Source: an uncultured Bacteriovoracaceae bacterium
GTDB taxonomy: Bacteria > Bdellovibrionota > Bacteriovoracia > Bacteriovoracales > Bacteriovoracaceae
Assembly (NCBI GenBank): GCA_938034385.1
Contig: CALHLC010000021.1
Span: forward strand, 1 to 54,021
DNA: 54,021 nt
Reading direction: 5' to 3'
This document shows, piece by piece, positions 7,741 to 15,702 of this stretch; within the stretch, counting starts at the first letter, position 1, and every line of letters starts with the position of its first letter. Both the position numbers and the translations under genes were made by a program. The notes below the pieces were generated by a model. The model saw only the letters and a program-made list of their open reading frames with translations. It did no database searches and was not told where the DNA came from.

Positions 7741-9261
7741 TTAGATATTAGTGAGATAATTTTTAATTATTTGTTCAATTTTTTTTCTGCCTTCTTCATT
7801 TTGTAGGATTTTTTTACCTTGGTAGTATCTATCTTCTAGAAACTTAAGAGGATCAGCTGCGAAGTTAGTATTTGCATACTCTTTTGAAAGCCATCTGTCC
7901 TTAGGAGGAGACCATGGTTGAGATGAGAAAGGACTTAAAATATCTATAAGAAAGACATGATAAATAGATAAGTGTTTATCTTCATCATACTCAAATTCAT
8001 ATTCAATTAGAGATGTTAAAGTTGCTTGAACCCTTTGATCATCAAGATAAGGTAATAAGTTGAAAATATTTCTCATTAGATCTCTTAATCTTAAGTCTCT
8101 ACTAGGTGTAGAGTGACTATAATATAAATTATGAGAATTCTGGTTTTTAACGGGAAAGATATTTAAATAGTCTAATGATTGATTTTTAAATTCCTCTAGT
8201 TTGATTTTATTTTTCTTACTTTGGCGACCAAATTTCATGCTCCCTTGAGATTTAAAATGATCTGATGCACTTGTCTCGACAAACTTTGAGTACCCTAAAT
8301 CCACAGCTTCAATTCGTTCTTGGACTTTGAGCTTTAATGTCTCTACAAGTTGTTTTACTTCATTATAAGCCATGAAGATTTCATCTTCTCTAGTTATTCC
8401 AGGGTTAAATTTATTTCTCAGTTGCATTTGAATCTTATCTACTATATCAGCTTCTTCGAAGCTAGGATCATAAGTTGGTGAATAATTTTCCATCATTTTT
8501 GCTGGAACTGTTTTAAACTTACCTTTACAGTTTATTATTGGTTTCCAAGAATTGAAACTATAACCAGCTCCTAAACTTCGAACGACAAGTGGAACAACTC
8601 TAATTTCAGCTGGTATTTTAGATGTTGTTAATTTATAAGGAAGGAATGCATCTCTTTGAATGTTGACAATAGAAGCGTGACCTGGAGATATTAAGACTTG
8701 TCCACTTCTTAATTGATTAGTTAAGATTTTGTTTTCTAAGACTTTAATAGGGTAGATATCTTGTTTTAAGTGATATTGTCCAGCCGAATCGGCCCATTGT
8801 GTTAGAGCCGCTTTGAATCGCTCATCTTGAGCATAACTTTTTTTCCAATTTTTAATATCCCAAATCGTATTACTTTTTAAATCTTTCCATTTAGTCTGAA
8901 AATTTGAAGCTTTTACCGTGTGAATTGAGAAGGGAAGATTATTCATTCTGGCAAAGACAGCTCGAGCAAAAAATACAATATCAGCACAATCTGCCTTAAT
9001 ATCTAAATCTATTAAAAATGAATCATTTAACTCAGCCTCTATCCATTTAGAATATAGACTTTCATAAGCTGGGGTCCATCTGCGATTTCCTATTCTCCAA
9101 ACTTGTCCATTATCAGGAAGGTCGTAGGGAGTAATCTCTGAGTTTTTAGTCTCTTGGGCCGGACAATATTTTAGATCATATTCAGTAATTATTTGAAAAT
9201 CACTCATTGCATATGCTGATAGACTTGATAATATTACTAGTATAGATAGAATTTTCTTCAT
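7741..9261 (-). CDS. Exported protein with a possible NlpC/P60-like cysteine-hydrolase domain
   Basis: A 506-residue secreted protein (signal peptide about 1-18) that I do not recognise as a named family. In the N-terminal half, KADCADIVFFARAVFARM puts a Cys (92) at the start of a helix, and GQVLISPGHASIV puts a His (195) on a strand after a Gly-Gln-Val. That Cys-helix then GH-strand order is what NlpC/P60 and related papain-fold hydrolases show. The C-terminal 300 residues are helical and charged with no motif that I can place. A peptidoglycan- or peptide-cleaving function is possible but unproven. It is divergent from the large exported protein at 9411, sharing a 149-bp intergenic region. 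Confidence 0.55.
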   Translation of the reverse strand: MKKILSILVILSSLSAYAMSDFQIITEYDLKYCPAQETKNSEITPYDLPDNGQVWRIGNRRWTPAYESLYSKWIEAELNDSFLIDLDIKADCADIVFFARAVFARMNNLPFSIHTVKASNFQTKWKDLKSNTIWDIKNWKKSYAQDERFKAALTQWADSAGQYHLKQDIYPIKVLENKILTNQLRSGQVLISPGHASIVNIQRDAFLPYKLTTSKIPAEIRVVPLVVRSLGAGYSFNSWKPIINCKGKFKTVPAKMMENYSPTYDPSFEEADIVDKIQMQLRNKFNPGITREDEIFMAYNEVKQLVETLKLKVQERIEAVDLGYSKFVETSASDHFKSQGSMKFGRQSKKNKIKLEEFKNQSLDYLNIFPVKNQNSHNLYYSHSTPSRDLRLRDLMRNIFNLLPYLDDQRVQATLTSLIEYEFEYDEDKHLSIYHVFLIDILSPFSSQPWSPPKDRWLSKEYANTNFAADPLKFLEDRYYQGKKILQNEEGRKKIEQIIKNYLTNI

Positions 9262-9301
9262 TCTAGCATTTTAGGTTATTTAAGAGCTTTGCTTATATTC
9301 T

Positions 9302-9330
9302 TTGTAATCAATACAAATTGTGGTTATAAA
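9302..9330 (+). promoter_or_regulatory. Sigma-70-type promoter overlapped by a palindrome
   Basis: TTGTAA (9302-9307), a 17-base spacer and TATAAA (9325-9330) form a good vegetative promoter for the gene starting at 9411, leaving a leader of roughly 75 bases. The -35 box lies in an interrupted palindrome, TTGTA-ATCAA-TACAA (9302-9316), a plausible operator that could also serve the divergent gene. Confidence 0.5.
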
Positions 9331-9410
9331 TTAGACATTTTCTAGCAAATGGGCCTGAAGTTAGTTTCCGGCAAGAAATAGTCAGGTATTTTCTAATATA
9401 TCCTAATATT

Positions 9411-11582
9411 GTGTATATAGTTGTTCTATTTTTAAGCCTTACTACTTTGTCTCAAAGTACTTTTGAGCGTGGGCTTAATTTCTTCTCTGATCGAAATGAA
9501 CCCTGTCTTGATAATTGTATCAAGAATATTGATCAGGAAGTGACTAAGTTTAAAAAAAAGTTAAATAAGTATTCTACTCTTATTAGGAAAAATAAAAATG
9601 CCCAGATATTAGAAGCAGCAGATAGATGTCTAGCATCAGATCAGGTATGTTTAGATCGCTCTTTTATACCTACTAATAATATTAAGTTTCCATTTGTAGA
9701 AAAAATTTTTCATAATAGTAATTTAAAAATTAATGAGTACTCTCGTTTAGTTCTTCTACATAAGATGGGGTTTAGTTATGAAGATGTATATGTTCCTGAT
9801 ACAGCTTCACTGATTAAAGAATTTTGTAGTGATAAATTCGAAATATCAACAATGATAGATGAGTGTAAAGTAAGTGATAAATTCAATATTTATCAACCAA
9901 TTAAAACGACGGATTGGAATGGTAAGCTAGCAGCTGCTAGAAAGTATTTGGGAAAACCTGAATATGGAATTAATATTTATGATTATGCAAAGTCTCTTGT
10001 AGTTAAATCTGAATTTTTAGGACTTGAACTTACTAATGACGAAAGAGATGTACTTGATAGCTATAGGGAAATGTTTGTTGCAAGATTGATAAGGAATGGA
10101 GGAACGCTCTATGAACCTCTCTTATTATTTGATGCAAAATTATATAAGGCACAACAATGCCTTGAGCCTGTACAGTTTTATGCTTCCGGAGCAGTCAATT
10201 ATGTAAACCCACTTGATGATCCTATATTAGGGTTTGTTAGTGGAGCTTACTTAGGGAACCTCATCAGAGGAATGTTTGCTAAATCAGTATTTAAGAAATC
10301 CTCTAAAGTTGCATCTAAACAACTTATTAAAAAGACTAAGAATTTAGTTGATTTTAAAAATATTGATGAAATTAATAGTTTATTAAAGAAGAAGTTACCA
10401 GAAATTAATGCTCAGTTTTTAAAAGTAAAAAGCAGATTGAAAAAAGCAGGAGTCAATCCAGATGATACCCAATTAGATGAGATCTACCAGAAAATCTATT
10501 ATAGGAAACTTTACGCTGAGGAGGCTGGTAAAGTTGGTCGCAAGAACGGAAAAGGAGGACTTGCTATCATTGACCATCCAACACAATTAGATATTTTAAG
10601 ACCTAATGGAATTGTCTTTGATCATCACGGTAAAAGATTTGCCAGTAGTAAAAACTCTGGGATGCAATTACTAGATCATATTGAACAAGCATTAGCTAAA
10701 GGTGAATCAGTGGAGAGCATCAAGAAATCATTTAGAATTTTTAGTACAGATAATATTGCTGATGGTTTAACTTGGCCAAGTTATATAATTAATAATCTTG
10801 ATGAAGTCGCTGGCTCAAAAGCATTGCGTGCTAAAATTTATAATGCTTCTAAATATGAAGACTTTGGAGTTTTTGGTACATCAATGGAGAAAATGGCAAA
10901 AAATGATACTGCTTTGAAAGAAGCAATCGAATTACAAAAAGCCTTATATTCAGATGTAGATAAAATGATAAAGAACTCACCTGATCCACTCTATTTTGAT
11001 AGGTTCAATCATCTAGATAGTGAGACTCAGAAAAAGATGTATAAAGCAACTTATTCTAAAGTAGATACATTATTAAAAGATAAAGAGATAAGAAAAGAGT
11101 TAGCCAATAAATTTGATAATGAAGTTAGAGAATATGCATCATATATATCGAAATCAAGTAAGCAGGTAGTCGAAAAATTTAAGGGCAATAAAAAAATCGA
11201 AGAACTAACTGAAAAAATATATGTGTATGACGAAGATTTAATTGAGCCTGCTGTGAAATCCAAATTGGGAACTTTTGCTAAAGCGGCAGCACCGTCTAAG
11301 AGTTCAAGTAAAGAAATGATTTTAAGCTTTTCAAAGCTGAGTAACGAAAAAACGAAATTTATTCTCGCTATTCCTGAAGGTAGGGTTTCTAAGTATTCAT
11401 TACAAGAAATTTCACAAGCTTTAATAGATGCTGAAAAAAAGAAATTAAGTGATGTTGTTGAAAACTCATCAGTAATGACGCGGGTAGGAGCCAGTCTTAC
11501 TGAAGATCTTGCCTTTTCTTTTGAAGGTGTAGGACTATCAAAAAAAGAAATCCTTGAAGTTATCGCTGATCAACTCAAGTAA
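9411..11582 (+). CDS. Large exported protein of unknown function with a DHH-like motif
   Basis: A 723-residue protein starting at GTG; no ATG lies in frame just upstream, and residues 1-16 look like a signal peptide. The N-terminal third has scattered Cys and the centre a hydrophobic stretch (GFVSGAYLGNLIRGMF). The middle contains GIVFDHHGKRF (Asp404-His405-His406) followed about 40 residues later by FSTDNIADG. An Asp-His-His pair plus a second acidic cluster resembles the metal-binding residues of DHH-type phosphoesterases, but the motif order is not the standard one. The C-terminal 250 residues are Lys/Glu-rich helices. I cannot name a family. It is divergent from another exported protein and ends 13 bp from the convergent topoisomerase gene. 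Confidence 0.6.
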   Translation: MYIVVLFLSLTTLSQSTFERGLNFFSDRNEPCLDNCIKNIDQEVTKFKKKLNKYSTLIRKNKNAQILEAADRCLASDQVCLDRSFIPTNNIKFPFVEKIFHNSNLKINEYSRLVLLHKMGFSYEDVYVPDTASLIKEFCSDKFEISTMIDECKVSDKFNIYQPIKTTDWNGKLAAARKYLGKPEYGINIYDYAKSLVVKSEFLGLELTNDERDVLDSYREMFVARLIRNGGTLYEPLLLFDAKLYKAQQCLEPVQFYASGAVNYVNPLDDPILGFVSGAYLGNLIRGMFAKSVFKKSSKVASKQLIKKTKNLVDFKNIDEINSLLKKKLPEINAQFLKVKSRLKKAGVNPDDTQLDEIYQKIYYRKLYAEEAGKVGRKNGKGGLAIIDHPTQLDILRPNGIVFDHHGKRFASSKNSGMQLLDHIEQALAKGESVESIKKSFRIFSTDNIADGLTWPSYIINNLDEVAGSKALRAKIYNASKYEDFGVFGTSMEKMAKNDTALKEAIELQKALYSDVDKMIKNSPDPLYFDRFNHLDSETQKKMYKATYSKVDTLLKDKEIRKELANKFDNEVREYASYISKSSKQVVEKFKGNKKIEELTEKIYVYDEDLIEPAVKSKLGTFAKAAAPSKSSSKEMILSFSKLSNEKTKFILAIPEGRVSKYSLQEISQALIDAEKKKLSDVVENSSVMTRVGASLTEDLAFSFEGVGLSKKEILEVIADQLK

Positions 11583-11595
11583 ATTAAAAAAATAA

Positions 11596-13017
11596 TTACT
11601 TTCTTTTCGTTTTCTTCTTTTTCTTTTTAGCAAAAGTTTTAGCTTTAGATGCTTCTTTATCTGACATGATCTTAGTTAGTTTTTCACTTACATCATTTAG
11701 TTCTTCGATAAGTTTCTTCTTAACTTTTGCTGGGCTTTTCACGATCGCTTCATAATCTTTAAGCTTTTTCTTATCTTCCTTGACGTATAGTTCTCTTTTT
11801 CCTACCTCTTCCTTAGTCATTCTATAAATGGCCATATCAGCAAGGTATTCAGCGTATTTAAACTTCTTTTTTCCAAGGTATTCTATATAGGCTGCTCTGT
11901 TAGCCTTCTTTTCTGCTTGAGCATACTGTTTTTCTTTAATAAATCTAATGATTTCACTATTCTTAATGATATTAGTTTTACAATCTATAATTAATAGCTC
12001 GTATCTTCTTTTAACAACTTTTAATCTTTGAGCTGTGAAGAGCTGGATAATTTCTTCAGCTTTTTTAAATATTTTTACACCTCGTTCACTAATGAGAGTG
12101 TAATTAGGGGTTACAGAACCTTTCGCTCCAAGTTTCGTGCGAGCATCTTCTAGAGACAAAGACTTACCTCGTTTAAATAGAAGCTCTATCTCAATAGTAT
12201 TATCGACTGTCGAGTCGATATAATCTTTGATTAAATCTTTATCAATCATTTTATTTAGATGTCTATAAATTCTTTTAGCATCCCATCCTTTAGGAAGTTC
12301 AGTAATATAGAGTGATGAGCCTCTCTCTTCTATACCAAGATGAAAAATAATTTTGCCACCTTTTTCAACTTCAACTGGGAGAGTATAATTTCTAACCCAT
12401 GGTTTAAGCTTTGAGGGTTTGCCTTTTTCTATACACGAAATCATTGATTTCACGATGTCTTTATGATTAAAGCTTGGAATAACTGAAGAAAATCCGGTTC
12501 CAATTCCTTCAGCACCATTTAGAAGCATGATAGGTAGTTTGGGCAATAATCCAAGAGGCTCCAGTTCTCTTTCATCATAATTAGGAACCATTTCTAATTG
12601 ATTCATATCATCAAACAATAGTAGTTCGGCGGTCTTTCCCATCCGACATTCAATATACCTTCCGGCTGCAGCTTGGGTTTCCATTCTTTCACCGAAATAC
12701 CCTTTTTTATCAATGAGTGGATAGTTATTAGAAAAGGTATAATCTTGAGCCATATTAACGATAGAAGTTTCAATTGATGCTGGACCGTGAGGATGAAGAG
12801 TTAAAACTAAACCAGTAAGTCCTGTTACTTTTACTAGACCTTTATTTCTATTTTTAAAAAGTGTATAGAGAATTCTTCTTTGAGATGGCTTTAGTCCATC
12901 TTGAAGGTAGGGGATTGCTCTATCCATGAGAGTATAGATTTGATAAGTCCTATATTCACTTTTAACAACCTTCTCAAGTGAGACTGTCTTTAATTCATTT
13001 AAATTTATTTCATCCAT
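11596..13017 (-). CDS. parC: Short type IIA topoisomerase A subunit (ParC/GyrA-like, no C-terminal pinwheel)
   Basis: At 473 residues this is the breakage-reunion core only. It has GLKPSQRRIL near the N-terminus, HPHGPASIETSIVNMAQ, and the catalytic tyrosine in AAAGRYIECRM (Tyr121, with the preceding Arg). The tower and coiled-coil region follows and ends in a Lys-rich tail, so the roughly 300-residue beta-pinwheel of GyrA/ParC is missing. Chlamydia carries a second, similarly shortened ParC beside a short ParE. Together with the B subunit encoded 15 bp upstream it should form a heterotetramer that passes one duplex through another. Lack of the wrapping domain argues against gyrase-type supercoiling and for decatenation or relaxation. 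Whether it is the only topoisomerase IV in this genome cannot be seen here. Confidence 0.88.
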   Translation of the reverse strand: MDEINLNELKTVSLEKVVKSEYRTYQIYTLMDRAIPYLQDGLKPSQRRILYTLFKNRNKGLVKVTGLTGLVLTLHPHGPASIETSIVNMAQDYTFSNNYPLIDKKGYFGERMETQAAAGRYIECRMGKTAELLLFDDMNQLEMVPNYDERELEPLGLLPKLPIMLLNGAEGIGTGFSSVIPSFNHKDIVKSMISCIEKGKPSKLKPWVRNYTLPVEVEKGGKIIFHLGIEERGSSLYITELPKGWDAKRIYRHLNKMIDKDLIKDYIDSTVDNTIEIELLFKRGKSLSLEDARTKLGAKGSVTPNYTLISERGVKIFKKAEEIIQLFTAQRLKVVKRRYELLIIDCKTNIIKNSEIIRFIKEKQYAQAEKKANRAAYIEYLGKKKFKYAEYLADMAIYRMTKEEVGKRELYVKEDKKKLKDYEAIVKSPAKVKKKLIEELNDVSEKLTKIMSDKEASKAKTFAKKKKKKTKRK

Positions 13018-13032
13018 AATTTTTCCGTTTTA

Positions 13033-14973
13033 TTAATCGTCTAATAAAAGATCTTTTCTTAGTTGGGTATCTTTTCCAAAACAAACATGAAGAATATTTT
13101 TACATTTTTTAGCATCTTTTGCTGTAATGATAGTGAAGTCATCTTTTTGAAGAACATGCTTGAAAGCATTTTGACTCATTTCCCCGAGACCTTTATTTCT
13201 TTGTATTTCTTTTATCTTGATACCTTTTTTCTTTTTAATTTTTTCTAGGGCCTCTGGAGATTCTATATATTCCGTTCCTTTATCGGTTACGACCTCAAAA
13301 AGAGGAGCTTTTGTAATTTGAATCATCTTCATTTCAAACATTTCAGGCCAAAAAGAATAAAAGAAATTTGTTAAGAGAGTATTAATATGCCCACCGTCAA
13401 CATCTGAATCGGATAGGAATACGATCTTAGAAAATCTAAGCATACTTGGATCGGCTTTCACTCCAATTGTTAATCCAACTGAAGCCATGATATTTGAAAA
13501 TTCAACATTATCTAAAACATCTTTTAACGTTGCTTGAGAAACATTCATCGGCTTACCACGTAGGGCGATTCCACCTTGGTTAAGCTTATCACGAGCAGAT
13601 CGTAGACCTCCAATTGCTGAATCTCCCTCACAAATAAAAAGAGTACATTCAGATCTATCTTTTCTAGCGTTAGCATCTAAAAGTTTCTCTATTCTTTGCT
13701 TTTTTGCTTTCTTTCCTTGCTTTGAAGCATCTTTTAAATCTTGAAAGTGCGTTCTAGTCTTTGCTCTTTGTATAATGAGTTCTAAATATTCAGGATGCTT
13801 TTTATAGAATTTCTTAATATTTTTTGTGACAAAAGCATCTATTGCTTTTTCAAGTTGATTATCTCTAACTAACTTTCTTTTTGTTTGAGACTCAAACCTT
13901 GGATTAGGCATAACTATACCTATAATAAATGTTAGGCCTTGTAAGATATCATTATCATTAACTGTGACTTTTTCTTTCTTAGCGGCTCTGGCAAGTTTAT
14001 CTTTAATATGATTAATGAAATGTCTTTTAATTCTATCGTTATGAAATCCTCCATCAAAAGTAGGAGTTGAGTTAACAAATGAGATGAATTTTTCTCTATC
14101 ATCTGATTTTTTATCTACAACTAAAGCAACGGTCATATCAATAAGACCTTTTACTTTTTTCTTTTTAGCATTTAGTGTTTCATATTTATGAGCAACAACT
14201 CCAAATTCATAAGCAGATTTAGGGTTTATTCTATGAGCAAGTTCTAAAAGGCCTTTCTTGTAAAAATGAACTTCTTTATTAAAGATAAATTTTAGCCCTG
14301 GATTATTATAAGCAAGATCAATAATTCTTTTCCTTAAAAGTTCTTTATCAATTTTGGGGTTTTTATAAACTTCTTTAGCTAGCTTTACTTTGATTTTTAC
14401 TCCAGCTGCTCCTCGAAATGCTTTTGCTTTAGATTTTTTTGTTTTTAAGGCACCGTTCGTAAAAGTATAAGTCTGCTCTTTTTTAGAATTGTGATGCTTT
14501 ACCGTAGCTTCAAATAGATCTGAAGTTAAACATGTTGCTGCAGCTCCTAGTCCATTTTGACCTAGAGTTCTAAAAAGGAATCCTTTAGAGTCTGTTTCTT
14601 CATCTTTAAACTTTGAACCAGTCCTAAACTCTGTATAGACCTGCGAAACTTTTGTAAGAGGAAATCCAATTCCATTATCTGCAATAGTAACAGTTTGGCA
14701 GTCATCAGATAAATCTATTTTAATTTCTGAAACATGATTTCTATAAAACTCGTCTATACAATTATCTAGGATTTCCTCTATCGCTTTTGATTTTGCTTGA
14801 TGGAATTGAACAGTCTGGAACTTTACACCTTTACTGGTATAGAGATAAGTATCAAGTTCTTCAATGTCATTACTTCCAAAAACAAGTGTTACTCTGTTTC
14901 TACAATGCCATCGTTGATCTTTACTCTCAATTTCAGCTTCTTTTATTTTTTTGCTTCTTTTACTTGTTGCCAT
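13033..14973 (-). CDS. parE: Type IIA topoisomerase B subunit (ParE/GyrB-like)
   Basis: A 646-residue GHKL ATPase plus TOPRIM protein. The ATP site shows EEILDNCIDE (66-75), IADNGIGF (about 97-104) and GQNGLGAAAT. The TOPRIM metal centre is visible as LFICEGDSA and FLSDSDVDGGH. The end, RNKGLGEMSQ and later, matches ParE/GyrB. It lacks the Enterobacterial GyrB insert. Its start ATG has AGGAAGAG upstream. It is followed 15 bp later by the A subunit, so the two are co-transcribed. ATP binding closes the dimer clamp on the transported DNA segment. The pair is closer in size and architecture to the small chlamydial ParE/ParC than to canonical ParE/ParC, based on length and motif spacing only. Confidence 0.92.
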   Translation of the reverse strand: MATSKRSKKIKEAEIESKDQRWHCRNRVTLVFGSNDIEELDTYLYTSKGVKFQTVQFHQAKSKAIEEILDNCIDEFYRNHVSEIKIDLSDDCQTVTIADNGIGFPLTKVSQVYTEFRTGSKFKDEETDSKGFLFRTLGQNGLGAAATCLTSDLFEATVKHHNSKKEQTYTFTNGALKTKKSKAKAFRGAAGVKIKVKLAKEVYKNPKIDKELLRKRIIDLAYNNPGLKFIFNKEVHFYKKGLLELAHRINPKSAYEFGVVAHKYETLNAKKKKVKGLIDMTVALVVDKKSDDREKFISFVNSTPTFDGGFHNDRIKRHFINHIKDKLARAAKKEKVTVNDNDILQGLTFIIGIVMPNPRFESQTKRKLVRDNQLEKAIDAFVTKNIKKFYKKHPEYLELIIQRAKTRTHFQDLKDASKQGKKAKKQRIEKLLDANARKDRSECTLFICEGDSAIGGLRSARDKLNQGGIALRGKPMNVSQATLKDVLDNVEFSNIMASVGLTIGVKADPSMLRFSKIVFLSDSDVDGGHINTLLTNFFYSFWPEMFEMKMIQITKAPLFEVVTDKGTEYIESPEALEKIKKKKGIKIKEIQRNKGLGEMSQNAFKHVLQKDDFTIITAKDAKKCKNILHVCFGKDTQLRKDLLLDD

Positions 14974-15016
14974 AATCTCTTCCTAAGACATATTCACATT
15001 TAAAGTGGAATTAAAT

Positions 15017-15044
15017 TTGTAGTACTTAAATTAAAACTTATAGA
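15017..15044 (+). promoter_or_regulatory. Candidate promoter of the FHA-RDD/uppP operon
   Basis: TTGTAG (15017-15022), a 16-base spacer and TATAGA (15039-15044) lie 50 bases before the first gene of the plus-strand cluster that starts at 15094. The spacing is acceptable, but both boxes have mismatches. Confidence 0.4.
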
Positions 15045-15093
15045 AAATTAAAAGTCTACTTGCGTTAGTTGAACAAGCTAAGGATAATTAGTT

Positions 15094-15702
15094 GTGAAGT
15101 ATTTATTTTTATTGATAATCCCGATAGTCGAGTTAGTTGCTCTGGATTTAGACACTTTTTTGACGAAAGAGTTAGAAATTGCCAAAGTTTTTTCAAAAAC
15201 CAATCTTCGCTACTTAAAAGATGGAAAAAATATAATAAAAACAGAAGTTACATCTCCGAAGAAATCGTTTCAAAAAATTTCAGAAAAAATTATTTTATTT
15301 CATAAAAAGCAATGTTCATCGGTGGTTTCAACGATAGGGCAGTATGAAAACTATTCTAATTTTTTTGATTTTGTAAATAAGAGTGAATATAAAAATAACC
15401 ATATTTATTTAAAGATTAAGTTCTTTCTTTTGGCCTATGAGTTCCCAATTAATGTCAAAATTGATCGTTTAAGTAGTGCCAAAGCTTATCCGTTTACTTT
15501 TAACACTGGATTTCTTGATGGTTTGCAAGGTATTCTTAATATAAAGGAATTTAATAATAGATGTTTGATACATTTTTCTATGGATTGGGAAGGAAGGTAT
15601 ACTGGGATGTCTAATTTTATTTTAGAAAATTTTTTATACACCATTGCTAAATATGGGATGAGAAAAATGTTATTAATCACTGGACATGGACGGACATATT
15701 AA
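15094..15702 (+). CDS. Exported SRPBCC/START-like protein
   Basis: A 202-residue protein starting at GTG with AAGGA nine bases upstream, and a signal peptide (about 1-16). The remainder resembles the helix-grip (SRPBCC, COQ10-like) fold: a long loop and antiparallel strands with alternating hydrophobics, LKIKFFLLAYEFPINVKI, then GLQGILNIKEF, LIHFSMDWEGR, and a C-terminal amphipathic helix (FILENFLYTIAKYGMRKM). That order is typical of polyketide-cyclase/dehydrase-like lipid-binding proteins. The fold assignment is tentative. The stop TAA is directly followed by the ATG of the FHA-RDD gene, so translation is probably coupled and the product may act in the same envelope process. Confidence 0.6.
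   Translation: MKYLFLLIIPIVELVALDLDTFLTKELEIAKVFSKTNLRYLKDGKNIIKTEVTSPKKSFQKISEKIILFHKKQCSSVVSTIGQYENYSNFFDFVNKSEYKNNHIYLKIKFFLLAYEFPINVKIDRLSSAKAYPFTFNTGFLDGLQGILNIKEFNNRCLIHFSMDWEGRYTGMSNFILENFLYTIAKYGMRKMLLITGHGRTY

Noticed and set aside
15069-15305. Alternative frame over the SRPBCC-like gene
   Set aside because: It overlaps a signal-peptide-bearing frame with a better ribosome site and shows no protein-like pattern.
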